A DNA stretch of 64,000 nucleotides from Pseudomonas sp. Bout1 (GCF_034314165.1 NZ_JAVIWK010000001.1:1999001-2063000); one strand, 5' to 3'. Counted from the stretch's first letter, positions 1 to 10,523 are shown. Translations and numbers: made by a program. Notes: a model not told the origin generated them from the letters alone.

Positions 1-1426
1 GCAGTTCGGTGAGGTTCTTGATCACCGCATCGTTGTTGGCGTCGGCGCGTTTTTCGCGACGACGACGCTGCATCACGCGTTGGCCGAACAGCGGGCTCTC
101 GGCAATCAAGGCCAGGGCCGGGTCATCCAGCAGCAGACCTTCGTTCAGCGGCGCGATGGTGATCGCCAGGCGGTGCTTGCTTGCGACAAAGTCCGGCCAA
201 CTGTCGACGGTTTTCGGGCGCAACTTGAGACGTTCCAGCAGTTCCAGCAGCACCTCGCGGCGCCCGGCGGACTCGGCGGTAAACAACACGCGGCCGGGGA
301 AGTCACCGAGGAATTTCGACAGCGCTTCCAGCGGCTGACTGGCCTTGGCTTCAATCGCCAGGTTCGGCAGCGCTTGCGCCGGGAAGCGCTCGCGGCCGGC
401 ACCTGTATCCACGTCCTGCTGGCTGGCGACTACGCGAGGCCAGTGCTTCAGGCGTGCGAAGCAGTCTTCCACCGGCAGGAACAATTCGGCCGGTGGCAAT
501 AAAGGGCGCGACGGGTCGACGCGGCGTTCTTCATAACGGTTGCGCACGTCATTCCAGAAGTTCTCCGCCGCCTGTTCGATGCCTGGCAGCGAGAACACCT
601 GGGTGTCTTGGGGCAGGTAGTCGAACAACGTGGAGGTTTCGTCGAAGAACAGTGGCAGGTAGTACTCGATACCGGCGGGGGTAATCCCGCTGCTTAAATC
701 CTGAAAGATCGGGCAACGACGGAAGTCCACATCAAAACGTTCGCGGAAACGCGCCTTGAAGCGTGTGACCGCGTCTTTTTGCAACGGGAATTCCCGGGCC
801 GGCAGCAGCTTGATCGACTGCACCTTGTCGATGGAGCGCTGGTTTTCCGGATCGAAGGTGCGCAGGGTTTCAATTTCGTCGTCGAACAGGTCGATCCGGT
901 ACGGCAGTTTGCTGCCCATCGGGAACAGGTCGATCAACGCACCACGCACCGCGAACTCACCGTGCTCGTACACCCGATAACCACTGGCTTCAAGCCGGGT
1001 GCGCATCTGTTCCACGTCGAGCTTCTGGCCAATGTCCAGCACCAGGCTGCTGCCCAGCAGGAACTTGGTCGGCGCCAGGCGGTGCAAGGCCGTGGTGATC
1101 GGTACCACCAGCACGCCGTGGGCCAGTTCCGGCAAGCGGTACAGGCTGGCGATGCGCTGGGAAATGATGTCCTGGTGCGGCGAGAACAGATCGTAGGGCA
1201 GGGTTTCCCAGTCCGGGAAATGCAGTACCGGCAAATCGGGGGCGAAGAAACTCAGCTCCTGTTCCAACCGCTCGGCACTTTGGCTGTCGGCGGTGAGCAG
1301 CAGGGTAAAGCGCTTGGCAGCGCTGGCAGCCTCGGCGATAGCCAGGCTGAGGGCGGCACCGGGCAGGTTGCCCCAGTGCTGTTTACCTGCCGCAGCAGGG
1401 AGAATCGGTAGACGCAGAACGGGCAC
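1..1426 (-). CDS. mfd: Transcription-repair coupling factor Mfd, N-terminal part (runs off the window)
   Basis: About 475 N-terminal codons of Mfd, the ATP-dependent translocase that removes stalled RNA polymerase and recruits UvrA. I read a GTG start at 1426 giving VPVLRLPILPAAAGKQ, with GGAG upstream. The visible part contains the UvrB-like N-terminal module (FPDWETLPYDLFSPH, then SQRIASLYRLP) and the following D2/D3 region. The RNA-polymerase-interaction and helicase domains lie beyond base 1. The reading frame is open to the window edge. It is divergent from gap, the same order I know from other Pseudomonas. Identity is secure; only the exact start is inferred from frame and SD. Confidence 0.93.
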   Translation of the reverse strand, partial: MPVLRLPILPAAAGKQHWGNLPGAALSLAIAEAASAAKRFTLLLTADSQSAERLEQELSFFAPDLPVLHFPDWETLPYDLFSPHQDIISQRIASLYRLPELAHGVLVVPITTALHRLAPTKFLLGSSLVLDIGQKLDVEQMRTRLEASGYRVYEHGEFAVRGALIDLFPMGSKLPYRIDLFDDEIETLRTFDPENQRSIDKVQSIKLLPAREFPLQKDAVTRFKARFRERFDVDFRRCPIFQDLSSGITPAGIEYYLPLFFDETSTLFDYLPQDTQVFSLPGIEQAAENFWNDVRNRYEERRVDPSRPLLPPAELFLPVEDCFARLKHWPRVVASQQDVDTGAGRERFPAQALPNLAIEAKASQPLEALSKFLGDFPGRVLFTAESAGRREVLLELLERLKLRPKTVDSWPDFVASKHRLAITIAPLNEGLLLDDPALALIAESPLFGQRVMQRRRREKRADANNDAVIKNLTEL

Positions 1427-1780
1427 GGAAGGTTGAGCTCCAAGCGTTGCGACAAAGTCGGTAATTGTAACGGCCCCGGGTGCCGCCTGTCAGTTGCTGA
1501 CTGAGCCTATTACGGTTTGTAGGAAATGTAGTGGCTAAGACAAACAAAGGCGCCTTTTGACTCATTATGTAGTGCCGAAATCGGCGTATGTTTCGGAGGG
1601 TTACGGACACTTTGTCACATTGGTCCAACAGGGGGTGCCCTGAAAGCCACGTATTTACTGGGCTCCAGCGCGGCGATATTTTTTTGCAAGAGGTTTTGTT
1701 GCTGGGCGCGCATTGCTCCGGGGGCGGTCGGGCGGCATAATGTAGCCCCTTTTTTCTGCCCCTACATGTGGAAGGTTCCC
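1427..1780. other. Divergent mfd/gap intergenic region
   Basis: About 350 bases without a convincing gene. It must hold both divergent promoters. A CATAAT hexamer at 1735-1740 sits 41 bases upstream of the gap start and could be its -10 element, but I see no good -35 partner. Nothing else is recognisable. Confidence 0.4.
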
Positions 1781-3229
1781 GTGACTCAGAAGCCCGACCA
1801 GTGTCTTGGTGAATGGATCGACCGTGAAGCACTCGCTGAAGCGATGATTCCGCTTATCGGTCAGCTATACCGCAATAACAATGTGGTGAGCTCGATCTAT
1901 GGCCGCAGCCTGATCAACCAATCAGTCATCGCGATTCTCAAGGCTCATCGCTTTGCTCGCCATCGTTCCGCCGACGACAGCGAACTCTCCGTCCACGAAA
2001 CATTCCCCCTGCTTAAAGCCATGAGCGAGCTCAAGCTCGGCGCGGCTTCGGTAGACCTGGGCAAGCTGGCTTACAAATTCCGCAAGGAAGGCGCTGGCCG
2101 CACCGCCGAGCAGTTCGTCCGTGAAGAAATGGCCGATGTGGTTGGCCAGCAAAACGCTGCTGCCCGCAAAGGCACCGACGTGGTGCTGTACGGCTTCGGT
2201 CGTATCGGCCGTCTGCTGGCACGCATCCTGATCGAAAAAACCGGTGGCGGCGACGGCCTGCGCCTGCGTGCCATCGTGGTTCGCAAAGGTGCAGAAAACG
2301 ACCTGACCAAACGCGCAAGCCTCTTGCGTCGTGACTCGGTACACGGTCCGTTCAACGGCACCATCGTCATCGACGAAGAAAACAACACCATCACCGCCAA
2401 CGGTAACCTGATCCAGGTGATCTACGCGAAGAACCCGGCCGAGGTGGATTACACCCAGTACGGCATCAAGGACGCCCTGCTGGTGGACAACACCGGTGTA
2501 TGGCGCGACGCCGAAGGCCTGGGCCAGCATCTGGCTTGCCCGGGTATCGACCGCGTTGTTTTGACGGCGCCTGGCAAGGGCAAGCTGAAGAACATCGTGC
2601 ACGGCATCAACCACGGCGAAATCACCGCTGACGACAAGATCGTGTCTGCTGCTTCCTGCACCACCAACGCCATCGTGCCGGTGCTGAAAGCGGTGAACGA
2701 CAAGTTCGGCATCGTTAACGGTCACGTTGAAACGGTTCACTCGTACACCAACGACCAGAACCTGATCGACAACTTCCATAAGGGCGATCGCCGTGGCCGT
2801 AGCGCCGCGCTGAACATGGTGATCACCGAGACCGGTGCTGCCACCGCTGCTGCCAAGGCTCTGCCCGAGCTGGCCGGCAAGCTGACTGGCAACGCGATTC
2901 GTGTTCCGACGCCGAACGTGTCGATGGCCATTCTCAACCTGAACCTTGAGAAAGCCGCCACCCGTGAAGAGATGAACGAGTACCTGCGCTACATGGCGCT
3001 GCACTCCGATCTGCATAAGCAAATCGACTTCGTCAATTCCCAGGAAGTGGTTTCCACCGACTTCGTGGGTTCGCGCCACGCCGGTGTGGTGGATGCCGAG
3101 GCAACCATCACCCAGGATAACCGCGTTGTTCTGTACGTTTGGTACGACAACGAATTCGGTTACAGCTGCCAGGTGGTTCGTGTGATGGAAGACATGGCCG
3201 GGGTTAACCCGCCAGCATTCCCGCGTTAA
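1781..3229 (+). CDS. gap: Glyceraldehyde-3-phosphate dehydrogenase, long form
   Basis: NAD(P)-dependent oxidation of glyceraldehyde-3-phosphate, or the reverse reaction in gluconeogenesis; cytosolic. The Rossmann motif LYGFGRIGR is near residue 137, catalytic Cys293 lies in SAASCTTN, and WYDNEFGYS is close to the C-terminus. The protein is 482 aa against about 335 for ordinary GAPDH, because some 130 residues precede the dehydrogenase fold. GTG at 1781 is preferred over ATG at 1766, because GGAAGG at 1770-1775 is correctly spaced for the GTG and overlaps the ATG reading. This long GAPDH next to mfd is typical of Pseudomonas. A strong terminator follows. Confidence 0.92.
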   Translation: MTQKPDQCLGEWIDREALAEAMIPLIGQLYRNNNVVSSIYGRSLINQSVIAILKAHRFARHRSADDSELSVHETFPLLKAMSELKLGAASVDLGKLAYKFRKEGAGRTAEQFVREEMADVVGQQNAAARKGTDVVLYGFGRIGRLLARILIEKTGGGDGLRLRAIVVRKGAENDLTKRASLLRRDSVHGPFNGTIVIDEENNTITANGNLIQVIYAKNPAEVDYTQYGIKDALLVDNTGVWRDAEGLGQHLACPGIDRVVLTAPGKGKLKNIVHGINHGEITADDKIVSAASCTTNAIVPVLKAVNDKFGIVNGHVETVHSYTNDQNLIDNFHKGDRRGRSAALNMVITETGAATAAAKALPELAGKLTGNAIRVPTPNVSMAILNLNLEKAATREEMNEYLRYMALHSDLHKQIDFVNSQEVVSTDFVGSRHAGVVDAEATITQDNRVVLYVWYDNEFGYSCQVVRVMEDMAGVNPPAFPR

Positions 3230-3247
3230 GCATCAGCAGTAAATGAA

Positions 3248-3276
3248 AAAGCCCCGACTGGTTCGGGGCTTTTTTG
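3248..3276 (+). terminator. Intrinsic terminator of gap
   Basis: Stem AGCCCCGA/TCGGGGCT (3250-3257 and 3263-3270) with a 5-base loop, followed by a run of T. It is preceded by A residues, so it can also work for the convergent gene. Confidence 0.9.
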
Positions 3277-3310
3277 TGTCTTTGGGTTTTGTGTTGCTTG
3301 TACCGGCCTC

Positions 3311-3382
3311 ATCGCAGGCAAGCCAGCTCCCACATGTTGATGTGTGAATACATTCAACTGTGGGAGCTGGCTTGCCTGCGAT
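3311..3382. repeat. REPIN: inverted pair of REP elements
   Basis: Two 24-base REP copies in inverted orientation (3311-3334 and 3359-3382), core GTGGGAGCTGGCTTGCC. They flank a short spacer between the gap terminator and the stop codon of the MFS gene. The same core recurs at 11.8, 43.5 and 63.9 kb. Confidence 0.9.
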
Positions 3383-3391
3383 AGCTATCTA

Positions 3392-4690
3392 TCAAGCGCC
3401 GCCGACTATCGAAGCCTGCGCGGTACGCAGCTCATGACGGTTGCCCTTGAACAGGATCAGTGTGGCCACCAAGCCCAGTACTGCCGCGCCGCTGAGCCAG
3501 ATGCCCGGCGCTGCCTTGTTGTCCAGCACGTGGATCAGGTAGGTACAGGCCGCTGGAGTAAAGCCGCCGAAGGTTGCTGTCGCCAGGCTGTAGGCCAGGG
3601 AGAAACCCGTGGTGCGTACTTCTACCGGCATGATTTCGGTCAGCGCTACAACCATTGCGCCGTTGTACGAGCCATACAGGAACGACAGCCAGAGCAACAC
3701 GATCAGCAGATGGCTGAAACTCGGGTTGGCCACCAGCCACGACAGCGCCGGATAGGCGGTGAGGATTGCCAGGATAGTCGCCCCCAGCAGCAGGGGCTTA
3801 CGCCCGATCTTGTCGGACACCGCGCCCATCACCGGCAGCCAGATGAAGTTCGAGATGCCCACGCACACGGTCACCAGCAGCGCATCGAAATCCGACAAGT
3901 GCAATTCGGCCTTGCCGAAGGTCGGGGTATAGGCGGTGATCAGGTAAAACGACACGGTGGTCATCACCACCAATGCCATGCCCGCGATAACGATACCGAA
4001 GTTCTGACCGATCGAACGGATGATTTCCTGCAGGGTAGGGCGGTGTTTACGCGCCTGGAATTCCGGGGTTTCTTCCAGGGAGCGACGAATCACGAAGATC
4101 ACCGGCACGATCAGGCAACCAATCAGGAACGGCACGCGCCAGCCCCAGTCACCCATTTCTTCCGGACTGAGCCAGTGGTTCAGGCCCACGCCCAGCAGGC
4201 CGGCGAACACCACAGCCGCTTGCTGGCTGGCGGACTGCCAACTGACAAAGAAGCCTTTGCGGCCCGGTGTGGCGATTTCCGCCAGGTACACCGACACGCC
4301 GCCCAGCTCGACACCGGCGGAGAAGCCTTGCAGCAGGCGACCGAACAGCACGATCAACGGCGCCGCAACGCCCAGGGTGGCATACCCGGGCACACAGGCG
4401 ATCAACACGGTACCGGCAGCCATCATCGCCAGGGTGATCACCAAGCCCTTTTTACGGCCGTGACGGTCGATGTAGGCGCCGAGGAAAATCGCGCCCAGCG
4501 GACGCATCAGGAACCCGGCACCGAAGGTCGCCAGGGACAGCATCAGGGATGCGAAAGCGCTGTCGGTGGGGAAAAATGTCTTGGCAATGGCCGTGGCGTA
4601 GAAGCCATAGACCATGAAGTCGAACATCTCGAGGAAGTTACCGCTGACAACGCGAAAGATCGCCTTGCCCTTGCCCGTTGTGGTGGACAT
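3392..4690 (-). CDS. MFS citrate/tricarballylate-type proton symporter
   Basis: Twelve-helix inner-membrane symporter of the metabolite:H+ symporter family, closest by eye to CitA/TcuC citrate and tricarballylate carriers. It is 432 aa from ATG 4690. Visible features are [14 protein letters not shown] at the N-terminus, the loop motif [10 protein letters not shown], and the mid-protein [11 protein letters not shown] repeat of that motif. An in-frame GTG at 4699 would add three residues; I prefer the ATG because GAG lies at suitable distance. It stands alone on its strand, so the substrate cannot be settled from context. A tricarboxylate is the best guess. Confidence 0.8.
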   Translation of the reverse strand: MSTTTGKGKAIFRVVSGNFLEMFDFMVYGFYATAIAKTFFPTDSAFASLMLSLATFGAGFLMRPLGAIFLGAYIDRHGRKKGLVITLAMMAAGTVLIACVPGYATLGVAAPLIVLFGRLLQGFSAGVELGGVSVYLAEIATPGRKGFFVSWQSASQQAAVVFAGLLGVGLNHWLSPEEMGDWGWRVPFLIGCLIVPVIFVIRRSLEETPEFQARKHRPTLQEIIRSIGQNFGIVIAGMALVVMTTVSFYLITAYTPTFGKAELHLSDFDALLVTVCVGISNFIWLPVMGAVSDKIGRKPLLLGATILAILTAYPALSWLVANPSFSHLLIVLLWLSFLYGSYNGAMVVALTEIMPVEVRTTGFSLAYSLATATFGGFTPAACTYLIHVLDNKAAPGIWLSGAAVLGLVATLILFKGNRHELRTAQASIVGGA

Positions 4691-4887
4691 GTCATGCACT
4701 CATTTTGGCTATCTTATTAGTAATCCCTGGTCGCAACCGTCCTTGCTGTTAAAAGCCCTGGCACGAAGCTGGCGCTGAACAGTTTTGTAACGATATGTGT
4801 ATAAGCCACCACAGGCAACAAAAAACCGATAGCAAGCTGGCAAATTGCCGCAGGGCTGCGGGTGATAAAAGTCCAATGCGGGAGCGA

Positions 4888-5430
4888 TCAATTGAGGAGG
4901 GTATTTCGCAGGCTGTCGGACAGGCCTTTCGGTGCCAGCCAGATGCCGAGATAAGCCTTCGCCAGCGCGTCATCGCGGCTGCTGAAAACCACCGTGCCGT
5001 TGATTTCCAGGCTCAACCCGCGCTGTGGCCGAAAATCCAGGGCATAACGGTCACCGCTGCGGATATCGCGAAAGCTTTTGTGCAATTGATCCAGTTCGGG
5101 CTTCAGGCGGGCGAGGGCGGTGGCTTTCTGCTGGCGTTCAAGGGTGGCCGTCGCCGCCTTGATCACATCGTTGCGGTCGATATCGCGAAAGTAATACAGC
5201 TCCAGGCGCAGGTCTTTTTGCTGGTCCAGGGCCTGTTTGGCGCTCAGGTCAGGTTGGGCGAACAGCGCCGCCGCATACACATCTGCCCATAGGTAGGTCA
5301 GGACGGCCTGGTTTTTCAGAACCAGTTGATGGGATTGCGCCGCAAAATCGGCTTGTTTGAGGCGATCAGCCTCATTCGCCAACACCGGGACCGAAAACAT
5401 CAGTAATAAACAAATAACCACATGTCGCAT
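4888..5430 (-). CDS. Chalcone-isomerase-like family protein, exported
   Basis: 180 aa with a clear Sec signal peptide (hydrophobic core CLLLMFSVPVL, cleavage after VLA-NEA). The mature part reads like the bacterial chalcone-isomerase-like family: an early ADVYAAALF, then ALRLELYYFRDI-type strands with LELYYFRDIDRNDVIKA, and FSSRDDALAKAYLGIWLA near the end. These bacterial relatives are periplasmic and mostly uncharacterised, so enzyme activity on flavonoids should not be assumed. It is divergent from sthA. ATG 5430 has GAGCGG upstream. Confidence 0.75.
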   Translation of the reverse strand: MRHVVICLLLMFSVPVLANEADRLKQADFAAQSHQLVLKNQAVLTYLWADVYAAALFAQPDLSAKQALDQQKDLRLELYYFRDIDRNDVIKAATATLERQQKATALARLKPELDQLHKSFRDIRSGDRYALDFRPQRGLSLEINGTVVFSSRDDALAKAYLGIWLAPKGLSDSLRNTLLN

Positions 5431-5665
5431 AATGGCCCGCTCTGAAAGGTGCTTGCCTACAGGTTAATTCAATAACGAGCGCCGTGTAGTAAAGGCAAAA
5501 CTGGCCTACGACGCGACCAAGGGTTAATGTGCGCGACGTTGAGCCTTCTATAGACTGTGCCCCGGCTCACACACTTGAGCCACATTGATCCTTCATGACC
5601 GCTGGCCGCGGCATGATTTAGCCAGGCGTCCAACCGTGCGCCCTGGCCTGTTCTGAGGAGTACGC

Positions 5666-7060
5666 ATGGCTGTCTACAACTACGACGTGGTGGTACTGGG
5701 TTCCGGCCCAGCTGGAGAAGGTGCGGCGATGAACGCCGCCAAAGCAGGGCGCAAGGTGGCGATGGTCGATAGCCGTCGCCAGGTCGGCGGTAACTGCACC
5801 CACCTGGGTACCATCCCGTCCAAGGCCTTGCGTCACTCGGTGCGCCAGATCATGCAGTTCAACACCAACCCGATGTTCCGGGCCATTGGTGAGCCGCGCT
5901 GGTTCTCGTTCCCGGACGTGCTCAAGAGCGCTGAAAAAGTCATTTCCAAACAGGTTGCCTCGCGTACCGGCTTCTATGCCCGTAACCGCGTCGACCTGTT
6001 CTTCGGCACCGGTAGCTTTGCCGATGAGCAAACCGTCGAAGTGGTCTGCGCCAACGGCGTGGTCGAGAAGCTGGTGGCCAAGCACATCATCATCGCCACC
6101 GGCTCGCGCCCGTATCGCCCGGCGGATATCGATTTTCACCACCCGCGTATCTACGATAGCGACACCATCCTCAGCCTGGGCCACACCCCACGCAAACTGA
6201 TCATCTACGGCGCCGGCGTGATCGGCTGTGAATACGCCTCGATCTTCAGTGGCCTGGGTGTACTGGTCGAGCTGGTGGATAACCGCGACCAGTTGTTGAG
6301 CTTCCTCGACTCGGAAATTTCCCAGGCGTTGAGTTACCACTTCAGCAACAACAACATCACCGTGCGCCACAACGAAGAGTACGAACGGGTCGAAGGCCTG
6401 GACAACGGTGTGATCCTGCACCTCAAATCCGGCAAGAAGATCAAGGCCGACGCCTTGCTGTGGTGCAACGGCCGTACTGGCAACACCGACAAGCTGGGCA
6501 TGGAAAATATCGGGGTCAAGGTCAACAGCCGGGGCCAGATCGAAGTGGACGAGAACTATCGCACCTGCGTACCGAACATCTACGGTGCCGGTGACGTGAT
6601 CGGCTGGCCAAGCCTGGCCAGTGCCGCGCACGACCAGGGCCGTTCTGCGGCGGGCAGCATTGTCGACAACGGCAGCTGGCGCTACGTCAACGACGTGCCG
6701 ACCGGGATCTACACCATTCCGGAGATCAGCTCGATCGGCAAGAACGAGCACGAACTGACCAAGGCCAAGGTGCCTTACGAAGTCGGCAAGGCGTTCTTCA
6801 AGAGCATGGCGCGTGCGCAGATCGCCGGTGAGCCGCAAGGCATGCTGAAGATCCTGTTCCACCGCGAAACGCTCGAAGTGCTCGGCGTGCATTGCTTCGG
6901 CTATCAGGCGTCGGAGATCGTGCACATCGGCCAGGCGATCATGAATCAGCCGGGTGAACAAAATACCCTGAAGTATTTCGTCAACACCACGTTCAATTAC
7001 CCGACCATGGCTGAAGCCTATCGGGTAGCGGCCTACGACGGTCTCAACCGGCTTTTTTGA
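5666..7060 (+). CDS. sthA: Soluble pyridine nucleotide transhydrogenase
   Basis: Cytosolic FAD flavoprotein that transfers hydride between NADPH and NAD+, balancing the two pools. It is 464 aa with the FAD motif [10 protein letters not shown] near residue 12 and a second nucleotide motif [13 protein letters not shown] near 180. In [13 protein letters not shown], Cys44 is present but the second cysteine of the CxxxxC disulfide pair is Thr49. That is the hallmark separating SthA from lipoamide dehydrogenases and glutathione reductases. GAGGAGT precedes the ATG. The C-terminal dimerisation domain ([13 protein letters not shown]) is complete. Confidence 0.96.
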   Translation: MAVYNYDVVVLGSGPAGEGAAMNAAKAGRKVAMVDSRRQVGGNCTHLGTIPSKALRHSVRQIMQFNTNPMFRAIGEPRWFSFPDVLKSAEKVISKQVASRTGFYARNRVDLFFGTGSFADEQTVEVVCANGVVEKLVAKHIIIATGSRPYRPADIDFHHPRIYDSDTILSLGHTPRKLIIYGAGVIGCEYASIFSGLGVLVELVDNRDQLLSFLDSEISQALSYHFSNNNITVRHNEEYERVEGLDNGVILHLKSGKKIKADALLWCNGRTGNTDKLGMENIGVKVNSRGQIEVDENYRTCVPNIYGAGDVIGWPSLASAAHDQGRSAAGSIVDNGSWRYVNDVPTGIYTIPEISSIGKNEHELTKAKVPYEVGKAFFKSMARAQIAGEPQGMLKILFHRETLEVLGVHCFGYQASEIVHIGQAIMNQPGEQNTLKYFVNTTFNYPTMAEAYRVAAYDGLNRLF

Positions 7061-7102
7061 GCGGCTCCGGCCGGTGGCCTGAGCCGGCCGGGGAGACCGA
7101 TT

Positions 7103-7825
7103 TCAGTAATTCCCGAGGGTGGCAGTGGCCAAACCGGGAAAGTCTGTAATCAGGCTATCTACGCCGAAGTCGGCGAGCCTGCGCATCAGCGCGGGTTCGT
7201 TGACGGTCCACACGGACACGTGCAAACCCTGGCGCTGGGCTTTTTCCAGACGCTCAGGGGTGCACAGCGTCCAGTTCAACGCCAGAATCTCACAGCCATA
7301 GTTGGCCGCGACCTTCAATGGGTCGAGCCAGGCGTATTCGGCTACCAGCCCACGGGACAGGTCCGGGGTGAGGTCCAGCGCCGCTTTCAACACCTCCCGC
7401 GAGCTTGAGGTGACGGTGACCTTGTCCATCAGCCCGAAACGCTGGGCCATTTCCCGGATCGCCAGCACGGTGGTTGCCGCACGGGTGCGCGATGCGCTTT
7501 TGACTTCCAGTTGCCAGTGATCGAAGTCGCACTGTTCAAACAGTTCTTCCAGGCGTGGGATCGGGCAGGGGTTGACCCAGCCCGGGCCGCCTTTGCGCGC
7601 GTCCATCTTGACCAGGTCGGCGGCTGAATACTCGACGACCTTGCCGCGTCGGTCGGTGGTGCGCTTGAGGGTTGGGTCGTGAATGACCATCAGCTCGCCG
7701 TCCATGGACAGGTGCAAATCCAGTTCGCAACGGCGCACGCCGTGCTTGAGGCATTCCTGGAAGCTGGTCAGGGTGTTTTCCGGTGCTTCGCCTTTGGCAC
7801 CGCGGTGGCCATAAATCAGGGTCAC
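7103..7825 (-). CDS. Glycerophosphodiester phosphodiesterase, cytosolic type
   Basis: Hydrolyses glycerophosphodiesters to glycerol-3-phosphate and an alcohol. It is 240 aa with no signal peptide, so it is of the UgpQ rather than the periplasmic GlpQ type. Catalytic signatures are all visible: YGHRGAKGEAPENT at the N-terminus, ELDLHLSMDGELMVIHD around residues 35-51, and the C-terminal VWTVNEPALM region. The start is GTG 7825 with AAGGAG eight bases upstream. It is convergent with sthA and 66 bases downstream of the PilZ-like gene on the same strand. Confidence 0.9.
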   Translation of the reverse strand: MTLIYGHRGAKGEAPENTLTSFQECLKHGVRRCELDLHLSMDGELMVIHDPTLKRTTDRRGKVVEYSAADLVKMDARKGGPGWVNPCPIPRLEELFEQCDFDHWQLEVKSASRTRAATTVLAIREMAQRFGLMDKVTVTSSSREVLKAALDLTPDLSRGLVAEYAWLDPLKVAANYGCEILALNWTLCTPERLEKAQRQGLHVSVWTVNEPALMRRLADFGVDSLITDFPGLATATLGNY

Positions 7826-7891
7826 AGTTGCTCCTTTACGCCAGGGTTCCTGGCTGGATGGATGGCGCGACGCGCCATTCAGTGTTCGTAT

Positions 7892-8476
7892 TCAGGTGTC
7901 GGATTCGTCGCTTTTTTCCCGCGCCAGGCGCCGTTCCTGGGCCTGTTTCTGCAGGATATAGCGCGCCAGCAACTGGCGTTGGGCATCGGTCATGGCTTCG
8001 AATTCCGTGCCGATCTCAAAGCCGCCGGTCTTGGCATCGCAATGGGTGACTTTAGCTCGCAGCAACAGGCCCAGCGCCTGGGGCATCAGCACCAGCTTGA
8101 CCGCCAGGTGGCTGTCGGGCTGGATCGCCGTGGGGTTCAGGAACTCGATGCCACCTTCAGAGATAACTACCGGCTGCGGCGTCCCGATCTCGCCGAGCAG
8201 GCTTTGCGCCATGATCTGACTGAGCAAATCCATGCGTTTGTTCTGCACTTTGAGGAAGGCGGCGAGGGTGCGGTCCCGCTCGCCGATCTGGCGCAGCAGG
8301 TGCTGGGATTCGAATTCACTCAGGTGTAACTCGCTGAGTAGATTGAACAGCGGGGAATCATCCAGCAATACTTCCTTGCTCAACGCTTCCGGGGCCGACA
8401 GCGGGGTAATTTCCAGTGCGATCATGTCCTCGATACGGTAGTATTCGCGGCGATCTTCTTCATCTAATGTCGACAT
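7892..8476 (-). CDS. PilZ-domain-like protein
   Basis: 194 aa, cytosolic. An N-terminal basic motif (RREYYRIED, residues 9-17) and the later segment VVISEGGIEF followed by VKLVLMP resemble a PilZ c-di-GMP-binding barrel. The RxxxR part is reasonable. The second motif (usually D/NxSxxG) is imperfect, lacking the leading acidic or Asn residue, so c-di-GMP binding is uncertain. A helical segment (residues 55-95) lies between them. It sits between GDPD and the lol genes, the place where other Pseudomonas carry a PilZ-annotated gene. The start has only a weak SD. Confidence 0.7.
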   Translation of the reverse strand: MSTLDEEDRREYYRIEDMIALEITPLSAPEALSKEVLLDDSPLFNLLSELHLSEFESQHLLRQIGERDRTLAAFLKVQNKRMDLLSQIMAQSLLGEIGTPQPVVISEGGIEFLNPTAIQPDSHLAVKLVLMPQALGLLLRAKVTHCDAKTGGFEIGTEFEAMTDAQRQLLARYILQKQAQERRLAREKSDESDT

Positions 8477-8570
8477 GGCGAACCCAAGGCAGCGGTGATG
8501 GTCTGAGTGTAAAGCTGCTTACCTGACCCCGCCACAAGGACGTCTTCTTTTCCTCCGAACAAGCCCCGAC

Positions 8571-9821
8571 ATGTTCAGACCTCTCTTCGTATTTATTGGC
8601 ACGCGTTATACCCGTGCAAAACGTCGCAATCATTTTGTGTCGTTCATTTCCTTGACCTCGATGATCGGGCTCGCCCTTGGCGTTGTCGTGATGATCGTGG
8701 TGTTGTCGGTGATGAACGGCTTCGATCATGAGATGCGCACGCGCGTGCTGGGCATGGTGCCCCACGCGACCATCGAGTCGGGTGAGCCCATCAGCGACTG
8801 GCAAAGCCTGGCCGCCAAGGTCAAGCAGAACCCCAAAGTGCTGGCGGTCGCGCCGTTCACCCAAATGCAGGGCCTGTTGACCAACGACGGCAAGGTGCAG
8901 AAAGTCCTGCTCAATGCCATCGACCCGGCGCAGGAACGCAACGTCTCGATCATCGATAACTTCATGCAGCAGGGCAAACTGGACGACTTGTCGCCCGGCA
9001 GCTTTGGCATCGCGATCGGCGACAAGGCCGCGGCCAAGCTCGGCGTGGGTATCGGCGACAAGCTGACCTTCGTCGCCCCGGAAGTCACCGTGACCCCGGC
9101 CGGCATGTTCCCGCGCATGAAGCGCTTTACCGTGGTCGGCATCTTCCACGTCGGCGCCGGTGAGATCGACGGCTACCTGGGCCTGACCAACCTGACTGAC
9201 CTGGCCCGCCTGCATCGCTGGAAGCCGGACCAGGTCCAGGGCCTGCGCCTGAAGTTCAACGACCTGTTCGACGCGCCGCGTACCTCGTGGGAAATCGCCC
9301 AGCACCTGGGTGAAAACCAGTACTACGCCCGCGACTGGACCCGTACCCACGGCAACCTGTACCAGGCCATCCGCATGGAAAAAGCCATGATCGGCCTGCT
9401 GTTGCTGCTGATCGTCGCCGTGGCGGCCTTCAACATCATCTCCACGCTGGTGATGGTGGTGAACGACAAGAAGGGCGATATCGCGATCCTGCGCACCCTA
9501 GGCGCTACGCCGGGGCAGATCATGGCGATTTTCATGGTGCAGGGCACCGTGATTGGCGTGGTGGGTACCTTGATCGGCACTGCGGTGGGGATTCTCGCCG
9601 CGCTGAACGTCAGCGCTGCCATCGCCGGCCTTGAAGTGTTGATTGGCCACAAATTCTTGAATTCCGACGTCTATTTCATCGATTACCTACCGTCCCAGGT
9701 GCAGAGCCAGGACGTGTTGATGATCGGTGCTGCGGCGTTGGTCCTGAGCTTCCTTGCCACCCTGTATCCAGCCTGGCGCGCGGCACGTACCCAGCCAGCG
9801 CAGGCTTTACGTTATGAGTGA
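8571..9821 (+). CDS. lolC: Lipoprotein-releasing ABC transporter permease (LolC/LolE family), first paralogue
   Basis: Inner-membrane subunit of the LolCDE complex, which extracts outer-membrane lipoproteins and hands them to LolA. It is 416 aa: TM1 in [19 protein letters not shown] (about 33-55), a large periplasmic domain (about 60-265), then three helices ([38 protein letters not shown] and a C-terminal one before [19 protein letters not shown]). Its last bases overlap a possible lolD start. It is paralogous to the gene at 10571. Which of the two is functionally LolC or LolE cannot be decided by eye; the symbol follows gene order. Confidence 0.88.
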   Translation: MFRPLFVFIGTRYTRAKRRNHFVSFISLTSMIGLALGVVVMIVVLSVMNGFDHEMRTRVLGMVPHATIESGEPISDWQSLAAKVKQNPKVLAVAPFTQMQGLLTNDGKVQKVLLNAIDPAQERNVSIIDNFMQQGKLDDLSPGSFGIAIGDKAAAKLGVGIGDKLTFVAPEVTVTPAGMFPRMKRFTVVGIFHVGAGEIDGYLGLTNLTDLARLHRWKPDQVQGLRLKFNDLFDAPRTSWEIAQHLGENQYYARDWTRTHGNLYQAIRMEKAMIGLLLLLIVAVAAFNIISTLVMVVNDKKGDIAILRTLGATPGQIMAIFMVQGTVIGVVGTLIGTAVGILAALNVSAAIAGLEVLIGHKFLNSDVYFIDYLPSQVQSQDVLMIGAAALVLSFLATLYPAWRAARTQPAQALRYE

Positions 9822-9828
9822 ATCGGGC

Positions 9829-10512
9829 ATGAGTGAAAAAGCAATCCTGAGCTGCCGCAACCTGGGCAAATCCTACGAGGAAGGCCCGGAGTCCGTGGTG
9901 GTGCTGTCCAACCTGCAGTTGGAACTGCACCCGGGCGAGCGCGTGGCGATCGTCGGCAGTTCCGGCTCCGGCAAAAGTACCTTGCTCAACCTGTTGGGCG
10001 GCCTTGATACGCCGTCCCAGGGCAGCGTGTGGCTGGCCGGCGAAGAACTGTCGGCCCTGGGCGAAAAGGCTCGTGGCCAGTTGCGCAATCGCTCGCTGGG
10101 CTTTGTTTACCAGTTCCACCACTTGCTGCCTGAGTTCACCGCCCTGGAAAACGTCTGCATGCCGCTGTTGATCGGCAAGACCGCCATTCCCGAGGCGCTC
10201 CAGCGTGCCAAGGCGTTGCTGGAGCGGGTTGGCCTGGGCCATCGCCTGGAGCACAAGCCGGCTGAATTGTCCGGCGGTGAGCGCCAGCGTGTGGCGATTG
10301 CCCGCGCCCTGGTCAACAACCCGGGCCTGGTGATGCTCGACGAGCCCACCGGCAACCTCGACTCCCACACCGCCCAGGGCATCAAGGACTTGATGCTCGA
10401 ACTGAGCACCCAGATGCGCACCGCGTTCCTGGTGGTGACCCATGACATGAGCATGGCCCGCCAGATGGACCGTGTGTTGCACCTGCAGGAAGGTCATCTG
10501 GTCGCCATCTGA
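9829..10512 (+). CDS. lolD: Lipoprotein-releasing ABC transporter ATPase LolD
   Basis: Energises LolCDE. It is 227 aa from ATG 9829, with Walker [11 protein letters not shown]-loop [12 protein letters not shown], the ABC signature [15 protein letters not shown], Walker [13 protein letters not shown] and H-loop VVTHD. An in-frame ATG at 9814, overlapping the lolC stop, would add five residues (MSESG) and is equally possible; neither has a strong SD. Its position between two permease paralogues fits the complex. Confidence 0.93.
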   Translation: MSEKAILSCRNLGKSYEEGPESVVVLSNLQLELHPGERVAIVGSSGSGKSTLLNLLGGLDTPSQGSVWLAGEELSALGEKARGQLRNRSLGFVYQFHHLLPEFTALENVCMPLLIGKTAIPEALQRAKALLERVGLGHRLEHKPAELSGGERQRVAIARALVNNPGLVMLDEPTGNLDSHTAQGIKDLMLELSTQMRTAFLVVTHDMSMARQMDRVLHLQEGHLVAI

Positions 10513-10523
10513 CCTGTTTCAAG

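Noticed and set aside
1922..3079. Long open frame antisense to gap, and similar long antisense frames over the MFS, mqo and gyrA genes
   Set aside because: They mirror the codon bias of the real genes, have no SD and give repetitive, low-complexity His/Asp/Val- or Gln-rich translations.
3311..3382. REP pairs as CRISPR or phage attachment sites
   Set aside because: Copies are single inverted pairs scattered between genes, without regularly spaced direct repeats, cas genes or integrase.
7061..7102. GC-rich dyad between sthA and the GDPD gene as a terminator
   Set aside because: CCGGCCGG arms exist but no T run follows; may only be a palindromic GC stretch.
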